Part shown: positions 7,756-17,703 of the stretch, piece after piece
Numbering within the stretch: the stretch's first letter is position 1
Layout of the letters: each line of letters begins with the position of its first letter
From: Gaiellasilicea sp963811885
Lineage (GTDB): Bacteria; Actinomycetota; Thermoleophilia; Gaiellales; Gaiellaceae
Assembly (NCBI GenBank): GCA_963811885.1
Contig: CAWETB010000015.1
Coordinates: forward strand, 248,001-312,000
Direction of reading: 5' to 3'
Length of the DNA stretch: 64,000 nucleotides
Translations under genes and position numbers: made by a program
Notes under the pieces: generated by a model
Seen by the model: only the letters and a program-made list of their open reading frames with translations
What the model was told of the DNA's origin: nothing
Database searches by the model: none

Positions 7756-10571
7756 GTGAACCGCCGACCCTCCCTCATTCTCGTTGGGCTGATCATCGCC
7801 GGAGTGATCGGCGTCGCCCTGCTCGCGATTCCCGCATCGCCGATCCATGACAAGGCCGACGCTCGGGCTCGACCTGCAGGGTGGGCTCGAGGTGACGCTG
7901 AAGGCGGTGCCGCCGCCGAATCGCCCGCTGCAGAAGTCCGACCTCGACCGCTCGGTCGAGATCCTCCGCGACCGAGTCGACCGGCTCGGCGTCGCGGAGC
8001 CGGAGATCCGCAAGCAGGGCAACGACCAGATCGTGATCGATCTCCCCGGCGTCAAGGACCCGGCCCGCGTGATCGGCATCCTCGGCCAGACCGCCCAGCT
8101 CGAGCTCTTCGACCTCGAGGCGAACCTGGCGCCGCCGTCGAACTCCGGCGGCTTCGCCTCCCCGAAGGAGTCGCTCTACGAGCTGCTCGCGGGACAGCAG
8201 GCGCTCGTCAAGGACGGGACCGAGACGAACTGGTACCTGTTCGACGAGAACAAGAAGCTGGTCGCAGGCCCGGTCACCGACCGGGACAAGCTGCTCGAGA
8301 GCGACGCGGTCAAGGAGGCGGGCGCCGCACGGGAAGCTGCCGAAGGGCTGGAAGACCTTCGGCGTCCCGCCGAACACGGTCGTCGTCAGCTGCGGCGTCG
8401 GCGAGGTCGTCTGCCCGGGCGTGAGCGTCGAGAACCCGAAGCAGAACTTCTACTACCTGCTCAACTACGACCCGGACAATCCGGACCCGAACAAGGTCGT
8501 CCCCGAGATGACCGGCGCCGACCTGAAGCTCGCCGGCACCCGCCAGGACTTCGACACCACGACCGGCGAGCCGATCGTGACGATGCAGTTCACGGACAAG
8601 GGCGGCGACAGGTTCGGCGAGATCACCAACCGCGAGGCCGACCGCGGCCGCGCCCGCCACAACATCACGGGCGGCCAGGGCGATCCGTCGCAGTCGTTCC
8701 AGCACTTCGCGATCGTGCTCGACCGCCAGATCAAGTCGTGGCCGTCGATCGACTTCGAGCAGTACCCGAACGGGATCGGCGGCGCGAACGGAGCCCAGAT
8801 CACCGGCATCGGCTCGCTCACGGAGGCGAAGGACCTCGCGCTCGTGCTCCAGAGCGGCGCCCTCCCCGTCACCTTCAAGACGCTCGAGACGACGGCGATC
8901 TCGGCGACGCTCGGTAAGGACTCGCTTGCCGAGGCCTGGAAGGCCGCGATCGCCGGCCTGATCGCCGTCGCGCTCTTCCTGCTCATCTTCTACCGCGTGC
9001 TCGGCATCGTCGCCGTGATCGGCCTCGGCATCTACGCCGCCTTCCTCTACGCCGCGATCCTGATCTTCAACGTCACGCTGACGCTGCCGGGCTTCGCCGG
9101 GATCATCCTGACGCTCGGCGTGGCCGCCGACGCGAACATCGTCATCTTCGAACGCGTGAAGGAGGAGTACCGCGCCGGCAAATCCGTGCGCGCCGCGATC
9201 TCGGCCGGCTACGGCAAGGGCTTCTCGACGATCATCGACGCAAACGTCGTGACCGTGATCACGGCCACGGTGCTCTTCCTGGTCGCGACCGCAGGGGTGA
9301 AGGGCTTCGCCCTGATGCTCCTGATCGGAACGCTGATCTCGCTGCTGACGGCAGTCGCGGCCACGCGCGCGATCCTCGGCCTGCTCGCCGGCTTCAAGTG
9401 GTTCGACAACCCGAAGCTGATGGGCGCCGAGGGCGAGCCGCCGAAGTGGATCAGGCGCGACTTCATCGGCCTGCGCAGGTGGTGGTTCGGGATCTCGGCC
9501 GTCGTCGTCGCGATCTCGCTGCTCGCGATCGGGATCAAGGGCCTCAACCTCGGGATCGACTTCGAGGGCGGCACGAAGATCACCGCATCTGTGCCGTCCG
9601 ACGGCCGGGTGGCGATCGACGACGTCCGCTCGCAGGCCTCCGACCTCGGCCTCGGGAACGCGCAGATCGTCGGCCGCGGTGCGGCCGTAGACGGCAAGTA
9701 CACCGGCTTCCAGATCCAGACCGAGGAGCTCTCGACCGAGGAGACGCAGACCCTGACCCGGCAGTTGGACCAGAAGTTCAACGCCGAGTCGAGCGTCCAG
9801 ACGGTCTCGGCGAGCTTCGGGCGTCAGATCGCGAAGGGGGCGATCCTCGCAATCATCGTCTCGCTGCTCCTGATCGCGATCTACATCTCCTTCCGCTTCC
9901 AGGCCAAGTTCGCCGCGCCGGTGATGGTCTCGCTCGTCCACGACGTCGTGATCACCGTCGGGATCTACGCGCTGCTCGGACGGGAGGTGACGACCGCCAC
10001 GGTCGCCGCGGTCCTGACCGTCCTCGGGTACTCGATCTACGACACGATCATCATCTTCGACCGCATCCGCGAGAACATCCCGCTGATGAAGCGGGCGTCG
10101 TTCCGGACGCTGGCGAACGTCTCGCTGTGGGAGACGATCCCGCGCTCCCTGGCGACGACGTTCATCACGCTGCTGCCGATCTCGGCGCTCTACTTCTTCG
10201 GCGGCGAGACGCTCAAGGACTTCGCGTTCGCCCTCCTCGTCGGCATCGGCGCCGGCGCCTATTCGTCGATCTTCATCGCCGCGCCGATGCTCTCATGGCT
10301 GAAGGAGAAGGAGCCGGAGTACGCGCGCCGCAAGGAAGAGACATTCGATCCCGGCTCGGTCGGCGGCCTGCTGAAGGAGGCCGAGGAGCTCGCTGCCGCG
10401 CAGCCGACGCCGGACCTGATCCCGGACGCGTTCCAGCACGGCGACGAGGATGCCGCCGAAGCCGGCGGAGCCGTCCCGGAGCCCGCCACGGCGACGGCCA
10501 CAGGCTCCCAGTCGAAGCGCGACCGGCGCCGCCAGCGGCGCTCGACTCGCCCGCATGGCCGGGCAAGATAA
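7756..10571 (+). CDS. secDF: SecDF fusion, protein translocase accessory subunit (two frameshifts)
   Basis: About 938 residues in one chain: a SecD half (TLGLDLQGGLEV, periplasmic P1 domain, GVAADANIVIFERVKEE) joined to a SecF half (GIDFEGGTKI, SVLGYS-like TVLGYSIYDTIIIFDRIREN). It uses the proton motive force to help pull secreted proteins through SecYEG. SecD and SecF are continuous across 9400-9500 without a stop, so the fusion is real. Two breaks in the SecD half, near 7852 and 8326, are each explained by one extra base. The C-terminal tail is Glu/Ala-rich and ends in a basic patch. GTG at 7756 is followed by a signal-anchor (LILVGLIIAGVIGVALLAI). Confidence 0.92.
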
Positions 10572-10776
10572 CCAGGTCTTCGCGCTCCGCCAGCTCGTCG
10601 ACGAGCTGGCCGCGCAGCTGCGCTCCGGCGTCGACAAGCTGGCCGATCTGCCGCAGGAGACCGGTGAGCGGCTCGCGCACGAGCTCGGGCTCGTCCGGCG
10701 CGAGGAGCTCGAGTCGGTCGAGCTTCGCCTCGCCCAGCTCGAGCACCGGCTGAAGCTGCTCGAGCAGAAGCCCTAG
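10555..10776 (+). CDS. Small coiled-coil protein, 73 aa
   Basis: 73 residues beginning MAGQDNQVFALRQLVDEL. The last 30 residues form a regular amphipathic helix (ESVELRLAQLEHRLKLLEQK). It starts inside the 3' end of secDF (17-base overlap) and stops in a 4-base overlap with the convergent antiporter. Size and shape recall UbiK/BMFP-type trimeric coiled-coil factors, but no diagnostic residues allow assignment. Confidence 0.6.
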   Translation: MAGQDNQVFALRQLVDELAAQLRSGVDKLADLPQETGERLAHELGLVRREELESVELRLAQLEHRLKLLEQKP

Positions 10777-12232
10777 ACGCGGCGCCGCCAGCGCGAGAAG
10801 ACGTCCTCCAGGTCTGCGCGCATCGTGCGCGGGATCAGGACGAAGAGCCGGTCGCCGGCCTGGACGACGGTGCTGCCGCGCGGCGGGATCGTCTCCTCGC
10901 CGCGGTTGATCACCGCGATCAGCGCAGTGCGCGGCAGACCGAGCTCGCGGACCGCTGAGCCGTTGACGGCATGGTCGCCCGCGACGGCGAAGTCGACGAG
11001 GTCGAGCTTGCTGAGCGGCCCCACCTCGAGCGGCGCCTCGTGCACCGGCGGTGCGGGGGCGAGCAGGCCCAGCCGGCCCGCCACCCACTCGAGCGTCGTC
11101 CCCTGCACGATCGCCGAGACGACGACGACGAAGAAGACCGCGTTGAAGATCGTCTCCTTCTCCGGCACGTCCGAGGAGAGCACGAACGTGGCCAGCACGA
11201 TCGGAACCGCTCCGCGGAGGCCGGCCCAGCCGAGCAGGAGCCGCTCGCGGTTGGTGAAGTCGTGGAAGGCGGTCGATGCCCACACCGAAGCCGGCCGCGC
11301 GACGAGCATCAGGAACAGGCGCGAGCGCCAGCCCCGCGATCGCCACGTCCGGCAGGTCCGAAGGGAACACGAGCAGGCCGAGGACGATGAAGAGCGCGAC
11401 CTGAGCGGCGAACGCGAGCCCCTCGTGGAAGGAGACGAGGTGGCGGCGGTAGCGGGACGGCGTGCTGCCGACCGCGAGGCCGACCAGATAGACCGAGAGG
11501 AAGCCGCTGCCGCCGATCACGTCGGCGACGCCGAACGCGAGCGCGGCCGCCGCGAGCGACGCCACCGGCGCGAACGCGCCGATCGAGTGCGGCAGGCGGC
11601 CGAAGACCCATGACGCGACCGCGCCGAGCGCGACCCCGACGACGAGGCCGAGACCGAGCTGCTGGACGACGAGCAGGAGCAGGTCGTCGACTCCATAGGC
11701 GCCGGGCCGCTCGATCCAGGCGATCAGGCCGAGCGTGAGCGCGATCGCCATCGGGTCGTTGCCGCCCGACTCGGCCTCGAGCGTGCGCGCGAGGCGGCGG
11801 CGGATGTGCGTGAACCGGAGCGTCGCGAAGACGGCAGCGGCGTCGGTCGAGGAGACGACGGCGCCGAGCAGCACGGACTCGAGCCACGAGAGGTCGAAGA
11901 GCATGTACGCGGCGAGCGCCGGTGAGGACGGCACTGACGACGACGCCGACGGTGCTCAGGAGCGCCGCAGGCACCGCGACCTCGCGCAGGCGGCGCCACG
12001 ACGTCTGCAGGCCGCCCTCGTAGAGGATCAGCGCGAGCCCGACCACGCCGACCTCCCGGGCGAGCTTCGCGTCGTCGAACTCGATCCCGCCGGGGCCGTC
12101 GGAGCCGAGCAGCATCCCGATCGCCAGGAACGCCGAGAGCACGGGCAGCCCCGTTCGCGCAGCACCGAGGGCGACGACAATGCTGCCCGCCAGGATGCCG
12201 CCGACGAGCAGAAGCAGAAGGCCCTCGTCCAC
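10773..12232 (-). CDS. K+/H+-type antiporter with C-terminal TrkA-C domain (two frameshifts)
   Basis: About 486 residues when two single extra bases, near 11918 and 11320, are removed. The membrane part has LILYEGGLQTSW, SSTDAAAVFATL, LEAESGGNDPMAIAL and LRGAVPIVLATF, as in CPA1/NhaP2 exchangers. The last 100 residues (VGDHAVNGSAVREL-like DHAVNGSAVRELGL, RGSTVVQAGDRLFVL) form an RCK/TrkA-C ligand-binding domain. This matches the NhaP2/CvrA potassium/proton antiporter layout. It would remove K+ and be gated by a bound ligand. GTG start at 12232, divergent from ubiB. Confidence 0.85.
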
Positions 12233-12273
12233 GCTCCTATCTTTCCTGTTCGGGGCGGAGCGGGGTTTCGCGC

Positions 12274-12302
12274 GATCGGAATCGCTCCCGCGGATTCCGA
12301 TC
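12274..12302. promoter_or_regulatory. Perfect 10-bp inverted repeat in a divergent promoter region
   Basis: GATCGGAATC (12274-12283) and GATTCCGATC (12293-12302) form a perfect inverted repeat with a 9-base centre. It sits in the 119-base gap between the antiporter and ubiB. With starts on both sides it is a candidate operator for either gene. No T-run follows, so a terminator is unlikely. Confidence 0.4.
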
Positions 12303-12351
12303 TTGCGCAGCTGGAAGCGGAGTCCTTACCGCGGCGTGGAACACTTCCTGG

Positions 12352-14026
12352 ATGGCGACTCGACCGCGCACGCGCAAGATGGGCCGGCTCTCGGAGATCG
12401 CGCAGGTAGCCGTCCGGCACGGCTTCGGCTACTTCTTCGAGCGGCACAAGCTCACCGACATTCTTCCGTGGACCGCGCGGGTCGAGGCGGGCGCCGAGTC
12501 GGCCGCCGGCTCGGAGCGCGGGCGGCACCTGCGCGAGATGCTCGACGAGCTCGGCCCGACGTTCGTCAAGTTCGGCCAGCTGCTCTCGACCCGGCCCGAC
12601 GTCGTCCCGCCGGACATCGTCGCCGAGCTGCGCGGGCTGCAGGACGACGTGAGCCCGTTCCCGTTCGCGCAGGTGCGCGAGGTCGTCGAAAGCGAGCTCG
12701 GCCTGACGCTCGAGCAGGCGTTCATCGAGTTCGGAGAGACGCCGATCGCAGCCGCGTCGATCGGCCAGGTGCACCGGGCGGTGCTGCCGAACGGCGACCA
12801 GGTCGTCGTCAAGGTGCAGCGGCCGAACGCGCCGACTCAGATCGAGAACGACCTCGCCCTCCTCTACCAGGCCGCCCGCCTGATCAGGGAGCGCGTCCGC
12901 GCGCTCGACTTCATCGACGTCAACGACCTCGTCGACGAGTTCGCGCGCTTCATCCGCCAGGAGCTCGACTACAAGCTCGAGGCGCGGCACGCCGACACGT
13001 TCAGGCGCAACTTCGCGGACACGGACGCCGTCGTCGTGCCCAGGGTCTACTGGGACTACTCCGGCGTGCGGATGCTGACGCTCGAGTACCTCGAGGGCGT
13101 GCAGCTCGCCGATCTGGAGCTCGAGACTGACGGCGGTGGACGCCCGCCGCGAGCTGGCGTACCGGGTCACCGACACCTGGATGAAGATGATCTTCCGGCA
13201 CGGCTTCTTCCACGCCGACCCGCATCCGGCGAACGTGCTCGTGCTCGACGGCGGCCGGATCGGCCTCGTCGACTTCGGCCTCGTGGGCAAGCTCACCGAG
13301 GAGGACATGGAGCGGCTGACGCGGCTCTTCATCGACGCCGCCACCGAGAACGTCGACGCGCTCCCGCGCCGTCTCGCCGAGCTCGGCGTCCGCTACCCGA
13401 AGGAGCGCGAGGACGAGTTCGCCACCGAGCTGCGCGAGCTGTACTACCGCTACTACGGGGCGAGCCTCGCCGACATCGACCCGATCCAGGTCATCCGCGA
13501 GGGCTTCGCGCTGATCTACTCGATGAACCTGCAGCTGCCGACGCGTTTCGTGCTGCTCGACAAGGCGATTGCGACGCTCGGCGGCGTCGGCGTCGAGCTC
13601 TACCCGGCGTTCAACGTCTTCGAGGTGGCGCGGCCGTACGCGCGCGAGCTGATGGTGGAGCGGTTCTCACCCTCACGGCTGGCGTCGAACGCGCAGCGGC
13701 GCGGGCGGGAGCTGTACGAGATCGCGAGCGAGCTGCCGTACCAGATCCACGACGTGCTCCAGGAGGTGCGGGACGGGCAGATCGAGGTCGGCTTCGTCCA
13801 CAAGGGGCTGGACGACTTCATGCACAAGATGGACGTCGTCGCCAACCGGCTGGTCGTGGCGCTCGTCGTCGCCGGCGGCCTCCTCGGCTCGTCGCTGATC
13901 GGGATCCTCGCGACCGACGGCCCGCACATCTTCGGGATCCACTTCCTCTCGGTGATCGGCTTTGTCATGTCCGGCGTGCTCGGCGCCTGGCTGCTGATCG
14001 GCGTCCTCCGCAGCGGCCGGATCTAG
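12352..14026 (+). CDS. UbiB/ABC1-family atypical kinase-like protein (frameshifted)
   Basis: About 557 residues. Signatures run in order: LGPTFVKFGQLLSTRPD (the KxGQ motif), AAASIGQVHRA with VVVKVQRP, a linker ELDYKLEARHAD, then GFFHADPHPANVLV and GLVDFGLVGKL. Two hydrophobic C-terminal helices follow (VVALVVAGGLLGSSLIGILA, FLSVIGFVMSGVLGAWLLI). Known members are ATP-binding membrane proteins tied to quinone or lipid metabolism. The frame changes near 13127 (ACTGACGGCG), where one extra base accounts for the break. Substrate unknown. Confidence 0.88.
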
Positions 14027-14962
14027 CTACGGCCGCACCGACTCGACGGCGCCGCTGACGGTCAGCCCCGGCTGCGGCCCCCCGGCGACGGCGTAGACGC
14101 GACCGGCGTGCGCGACGACGCCGAGCCCGTGCCGCGGCGAGGGCAGGTCCGCGAGCCGCTGCCAGCGGCGTGTGCTCAACCCGTAGGCGTACACCGATGC
14201 GATCGTCCCCTGCGGGCGCTCGCCGCCGACCGAGACGATGCGGCCGTTCGCGAACGCCGCACCGGTGCCGCCTCGCGCCTGTGGGATCGCGGCCAGCCGC
14301 GTCCAGCGGCGGGTGCGGGCGTCGTAGACCTCGAAGCGCGTCGTGTTCGTGTCGATCCCGGCGCTGCGGCCGCCGACGGCGTAGACGCGCGTGCCGGCCG
14401 CCGCGGCCGCCAGATGCTCGCGCGGGGCCGGACCAGGGATGCGTGCCCAGCGCCGCGTCTTCAGGTCGAGCGCGAACGCGACCCTGGCGAGGCCGCGCCT
14501 GCCGTCGACGCCGCCGAGGACGTAGAGCCGGCCGCCGGCGATCGCGGCTGCCGCGGCGGCGCGGGCGTCGGGCAGCGACGGGAGACGCCGCCAGGTCGTG
14601 TCCTTCCCGAGCACGAAGGCCGTCGCGAGCGGGTTGCGATCGCCGCCGTAGCCGCCGACGACGTAGACGCTGCCGTTCGCGCTCGCCGACGCGGCGTGGT
14701 CGACCGCGACGGGGAGGTCCGGTAGCCGGCGCCAGGTGTTCCGCGCGATCGAGTAGGCGTCGGTGCGCGCCGAGTTGCCGCCGTCGGCGGTGAAGCCCCC
14801 GACGACGACGATCTCGCCGCCGGCGACGCCCGCCGCCACCTCGGTTCGCGGCTCGGGCAGCGGCGCATGCGCCTGCCAGGGCGCCGGTGCGGCCGCGGCG
14901 GCGAGCGGCACCGCCCAGACGAGCCAGGTGGGGAGCGATCGTCGCAGAATCGTTGGAAAGGA
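14027..14962 (-). CDS. Exported Kelch-repeat beta-propeller protein
   Basis: About 311 residues. The signal peptide is MSFPTILRRSLPTWLVWAVP followed by an Ala-rich stretch. Six Kelch repeats follow, each with a VxVVGG/YVLGG strand and a W-R-x-L turn, for example VYVVGGYGGDRNP, LYVLGGVDGRR and VYAVGGRS. The fold is a six-bladed propeller, usually binding carbohydrate or protein outside the membrane. I prefer ATG 14962 because it puts the signal peptide at the N terminus; an in-frame ATG at 15004 would overlap the start of the divergent regulator. It is convergent with and abuts ubiB. Confidence 0.8.
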   Translation of the reverse strand, partial: SFPTILRRSLPTWLVWAVPLAAAAAPAPWQAHAPLPEPRTEVAAGVAGGEIVVVGGFTADGGNSARTDAYSIARNTWRRLPDLPVAVDHAASASANGSVYVVGGYGGDRNPLATAFVLGKDTTWRRLPSLPDARAAAAAAIAGGRLYVLGGVDGRRGLARVAFALDLKTRRWARIPGPAPREHLAAAAAGTRVYAVGGRSAGIDTNTTRFEVYDARTRRWTRLAAIPQARGGTGAAFANGRIVSVGGERPQGTIASVYAYGLSTRRWQRLADLPSPRHGLGVVAHAGRVYAVAGGPQPGLTVSGAVESVRP

Positions 14963-15002
14963 CATCTTTCGGCCCGGAAACTGCATTGCTAGCTTCGAAA
15001 GC

Positions 15003-15677
15003 ATGACAGCCGCGCTGCTCCTCGCCGAGCCGGAGCCCGCGATCCGCGGCTATCTCGAACGTCAGCTGCAGAGCGACGGCTTCCACGTCCTCCAGGCCGC
15101 GTTCGGCGGCGAGGCGCTGGCACTCGCGGAACGCAACCGTCCCGATCTTGTCCTCTGCTCCGAGCTCGAGCTCTGCGCGCGCCTCCGCCAGGGCGAGCCC
15201 GGCCGGACGTGGAACCGCGACGTGCCGGTGATCGTGCTCGGACCGGCCGAAGGCGATGCCGTCGATCGGGTGCGGGCGTTCCAGCGCGGCGCCGACGACT
15301 ACCTCCACCGGCCTGTCGTCTACGACGAGCTCGTGGCGCGGATCCGGGCCGTGCTACGCCGCGTGGCGCCGCCGGCGCAGCAGCGGCTGGAGGTCGGAGA
15401 CCTCGTGATCGACCTGCCGGCGCGCGTCGTCACCGTCCGCGGCGAGCCGGTCCATCTCGCCGGCAAGGAGTTCGAGCTGCTCGCGGCACTCGCGGCCGAG
15501 CCGAAGCGTGTCTTCACGAAGGACGAGCTGCTCCGCGACGTCTGGGGCTACAGGTCGTTCACGCGCACGCGGACGCTCGACTCGCACGTCAGCCGCCTGC
15601 GCCAGAAGCTCGAGCGCTCCGAGGACGATCGTTTCGTCGTCAACGTCTGGGGCGTGGGGTACAAGCTCGTCGAGTGA
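15003..15677 (+). CDS. OmpR-type regulator with degenerate receiver domain
   Basis: 224 residues. The C-terminal winged helix is canonical (LAGKEFELLAALAAE, LDSHVSRLRQKLE, NVWGVGYKLVE). The receiver has lost its phosphorylation residues. The acidic pair is AEPE instead of E/D-D, the phosphoacceptor position reads LVLCSEL with Ser in place of Asp, and the Lys of the K-P motif is Arg (LHRPV). It is therefore probably controlled without phosphorylation. No histidine kinase is adjacent. Its start lies 40 bases from that of the divergent Kelch gene, so that gene is a plausible target. Confidence 0.85.
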   Translation: MTAALLLAEPEPAIRGYLERQLQSDGFHVLQAAFGGEALALAERNRPDLVLCSELELCARLRQGEPGRTWNRDVPVIVLGPAEGDAVDRVRAFQRGADDYLHRPVVYDELVARIRAVLRRVAPPAQQRLEVGDLVIDLPARVVTVRGEPVHLAGKEFELLAALAAEPKRVFTKDELLRDVWGYRSFTRTRTLDSHVSRLRQKLERSEDDRFVVNVWGVGYKLVE

Positions 15678-16238
15678 CTAGAGGATGGCGCCTTCGAGCC
15701 GCAGCAGCCGCTCCTTGACGTCGAGCCCGCCCGCGTAGCCGGTGAGGCTGCCGTTCGCGCCGACGACGCGGTGGCAGGGGAGCACGATCGGGATCGGGTT
15801 GCGGTTCATCACCGTCCCGACCGCGCGTGCGGCGCGCGGAGCGCCGACCTTCGCGGCGAGCGTGCCGTACGTCGTCGTCCGGCCGTAGGGGACACGCGCG
15901 AGCTCGCCCAGCACCTGCTGCGCGAACGGGGCGGCGCCGCGCAGGTCGACGTCCAGCTCGAAGGAGCTGCGGTCGCCGGCGAAGTACTCGTCCAGCTGGC
16001 GGTGCGTCGAGTCGACGCTCGATGCGGAGCGGAGCACGCGCGGGCCGTAGGCCTTCGCGAGCCGCTCCAGGTGCAGCTCGGGCTCGGCGTCGAAGTAGAT
16101 GCGGGCGAGGCCGCGACCGGTGGCCGCGACGAGCAGCGGGCCGATCGGCGAGTCGACGACGTCGAAGCCGACGTCGAGCAGCCCTTCGGTGGCTGCGGCG
16201 TCGCGGAAGCGGCGATCGAGATCAGGCGTGACGGTCAT
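15678..16238 (-). CDS. ogt: Methylated-DNA--protein-cysteine methyltransferase (Ogt)
   Basis: 186 residues, somewhat longer than typical Ogt because of an N-terminal extension. The suicide cysteine is C155 in IVLPCHRVVG. The helix-turn-helix with the arginine finger is RAARAVGTVMNRNP. FAQQVLGELARVPYGRTTTYG is the conserved helix before it. It removes O6-alkyl groups from guanine directly. Its ATG overlaps the stop of the ECF sigma gene by 4 bases, so the two are co-translated. It abuts the convergent regulator gene. Confidence 0.94.
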   Translation of the reverse strand: MTVTPDLDRRFRDAAATEGLLDVGFDVVDSPIGPLLVAATGRGLARIYFDAEPELHLERLAKAYGPRVLRSASSVDSTHRQLDEYFAGDRSSFELDVDLRGAAPFAQQVLGELARVPYGRTTTYGTLAAKVGAPRAARAVGTVMNRNPIPIVLPCHRVVGANGSLTGYAGGLDVKERLLRLEGAIL

Positions 16239-16690
16239 GAAATCCTCCCAGCTCTGAGGCGGCGAACTCCGGACGAGGCGGCCTGGCGGGCGGCTTCCGG
16301 CGTGGAGTCCAGCGCGAGCGCAATGTCGTCGTAGGCGAGGTCGTAGGCGTAGCGGAGCACGACGGCGGCGCGCTCCGTGGGCGGGAGGCCGCCGGCGAGG
16401 TGCTCGATCTGGGCGTACGCGGGCCGTCCGTCCTCGACGGGCAGCTCGGGGAGCTCGTTGGTGACCGGCTTCGACCGCCTGCCGGTGTCGATCACGAGCC
16501 GCGCGGCGATCGTCAGCACCCAGGCGCGCAGATGCTCGCCGTGGTCGAGCCGGTCGTACGCGCGCAGGGCGCGCAGGAACGTCTCCTGGAACGCGTCCTC
16601 GGCCGCCTGGCCGCCGAGCCGGCGGCGCAGGAAGCCGAGCACGACGTCGCGGTGCTCGACGTAGAACGTCTCGAACGGGGGGACGGCCAC
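16235..16690 (-). CDS. ECF-type RNA polymerase sigma factor
   Basis: About 151 residues. Region 2 is FLRRRLGGQAAEDAFQETFLRALRAY and region 4 is LPPTERAAVVLRYAYDLAYDDIALAL, as in extracytoplasmic-function sigma factors; each is given here only as a landmark. No anti-sigma gene flanks it. I chose GTG 16690 because GGAGG lies 5 bases upstream; in-frame ATGs at 16705 and 16702 are alternatives. Its direct coupling to ogt suggests a link to alkylation damage, which is inference. Confidence 0.85.
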   Translation of the reverse strand: MAVPPFETFYVEHRDVVLGFLRRRLGGQAAEDAFQETFLRALRAYDRLDHGEHLRAWVLTIAARLVIDTGRRSKPVTNELPELPVEDGRPAYAQIEHLAGGLPPTERAAVVLRYAYDLAYDDIALALDSTPEAARQAASSGVRRLRAGRIS

Positions 16691-16769
16691 GATTGCCTCC
16701 ATCATCGTTACTAACGCGGCGGCGGCCGCATCTGTGAGAGTGCGCCCATGAACTCGGTCACGTTCCTGG

Positions 16770-16889
16770 GTCGTCGCTCGCGGTGCGGAGGCCGGCGGAA
16801 CAGTACGGAGGTACGGGCCGCAGGCCGGAGCGCCGCGAGCGACGACAGCCTTTCGCGGAGCCCGGCTCCGCCGGGCGGGAGCGAAAGGC
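16770..16889 (+). ncRNA. Strongly structured leader upstream of the PfkB kinase gene
   Basis: Two nested or adjacent hairpins fill the non-coding gap. Hairpin 1 pairs 16770-16786 (GTCGTCGCTCGCGGTGC) with 16830-16846 over 17 positions with a single G-U pair. Its loop includes GTACGGAGGTAC. Hairpin 2 pairs GCCTTTCGC (16848-16856) with GCGAAAGGC (16881-16889) and holds an inner GCCCGG/CCGGGC stem (16860-16876). The kinase start follows 17 bases later. A cis-regulatory RNA or a folded repeat element are both possible; no known riboswitch class was recognised. Confidence 0.4.
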
Positions 16890-16905
16890 GGCCAGGGACG
16901 TGAAG

Positions 16906-17703
16906 ATGGCTGTGGTCGGGCATGTGGAGTGGATCGAGTTCCTCCGCGTCGAAGCCGTCCCGAAGCCGGGCGAGATCGTCGCGGCGACCGAGGTCTGGGC
17001 CGAGCCTGCCGGCGGTGGTGGGGTTGCAGCGGTCGAGCTGGCGCGGCTTGCGGGCGGCTCCGCGCTCTTCTGCCGGCTCGGCGGCGACGACCTGGGCGCG
17101 CAGAGCCGCGTGAGGCTGGAGGGTGCCGGTGTCCGCATCCACTCGCCTGCCGTCGAAGAGGCCCAGCGGCGCGGTTTCTGTTACGTCGACGAGATCGGGG
17201 AGCGCACGATCACGGTGATCGGCGACAAGCCACGCCCGCCCGGGAACGACGGCGGGATGCCGTGGGAGGAGCTCGACGACGTGGACGGCGTCTACTTCAC
17301 CGCCGGTGACGCCGCGGCCGTCCGGCAGGCACGGCGGGCACGAGTGCTCGTCGCGACCGCGCGCGAGCTGCCGACGCTTCACGCGGCGGGAGTCGAGCTC
17401 GACGCGCTCGTCGCGAGCGGGGAGGACGACGCCGAGCGCTACCAGGCCGGCGACCTCGATCCACCGCCGCGCCTCGTCGTCTCGACCGCGGGCGCCCTTG
17501 GCGGCTGGGCGCAGCCGGGCGGGCCGTACAAGCCGGCCGTGGCGCCGGGTCCGATCGAGGACGCCTACGGCGCGGGCGACTGCTTCGCGGCGGGGCTCAC
17601 GTTCGCGCTCGCCAAGGGCATGGAGATCCAGGACGCGCTCGCGTTCGCCTCCGAGCGGGGCGCACTCGCGCTCACGCGTCGCGGGGCCGGTCTCAGCAGC
17701 TGA
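16906..17703 (+). CDS. PfkB-family carbohydrate kinase
   Basis: About 265 residues, short for the ribokinase family. The N terminus is MAVVGHVEWIEF. The glycine-rich substrate region is AGGGGVAAVELARL. The ATP/anion-hole motif is DAYGAGDCFAAG, whose Asp is the catalytic base. It phosphorylates a sugar or nucleoside-like substrate that cannot be predicted. I chose ATG 16906, which has AGGGA 7 bases upstream; GTG 16900 is also in frame. The ORF is open further upstream only because the structured leader lacks stops. The 3' end overlaps the convergent winged-helix gene by 11 bases. Confidence 0.85.
   Translation: MAVVGHVEWIEFLRVEAVPKPGEIVAATEVWAEPAGGGGVAAVELARLAGGSALFCRLGGDDLGAQSRVRLEGAGVRIHSPAVEEAQRRGFCYVDEIGERTITVIGDKPRPPGNDGGMPWEELDDVDGVYFTAGDAAAVRQARRARVLVATARELPTLHAAGVELDALVASGEDDAERYQAGDLDPPPRLVVSTAGALGGWAQPGGPYKPAVAPGPIEDAYGAGDCFAAGLTFALAKGMEIQDALAFASERGALALTRRGAGLSS

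Noticed and set aside
14963..15004. Kelch gene starting at ATG 15004, overlapping the regulator ATG
   Set aside because: It would place 14 residues before the signal peptide and leave no promoter space; ATG 14962 fits better.
16783..16905. N-terminal extension of the PfkB kinase
   Set aside because: The added Arg-rich residues come from translating the hairpin leader; the family start and a ribosome site are at 16906.
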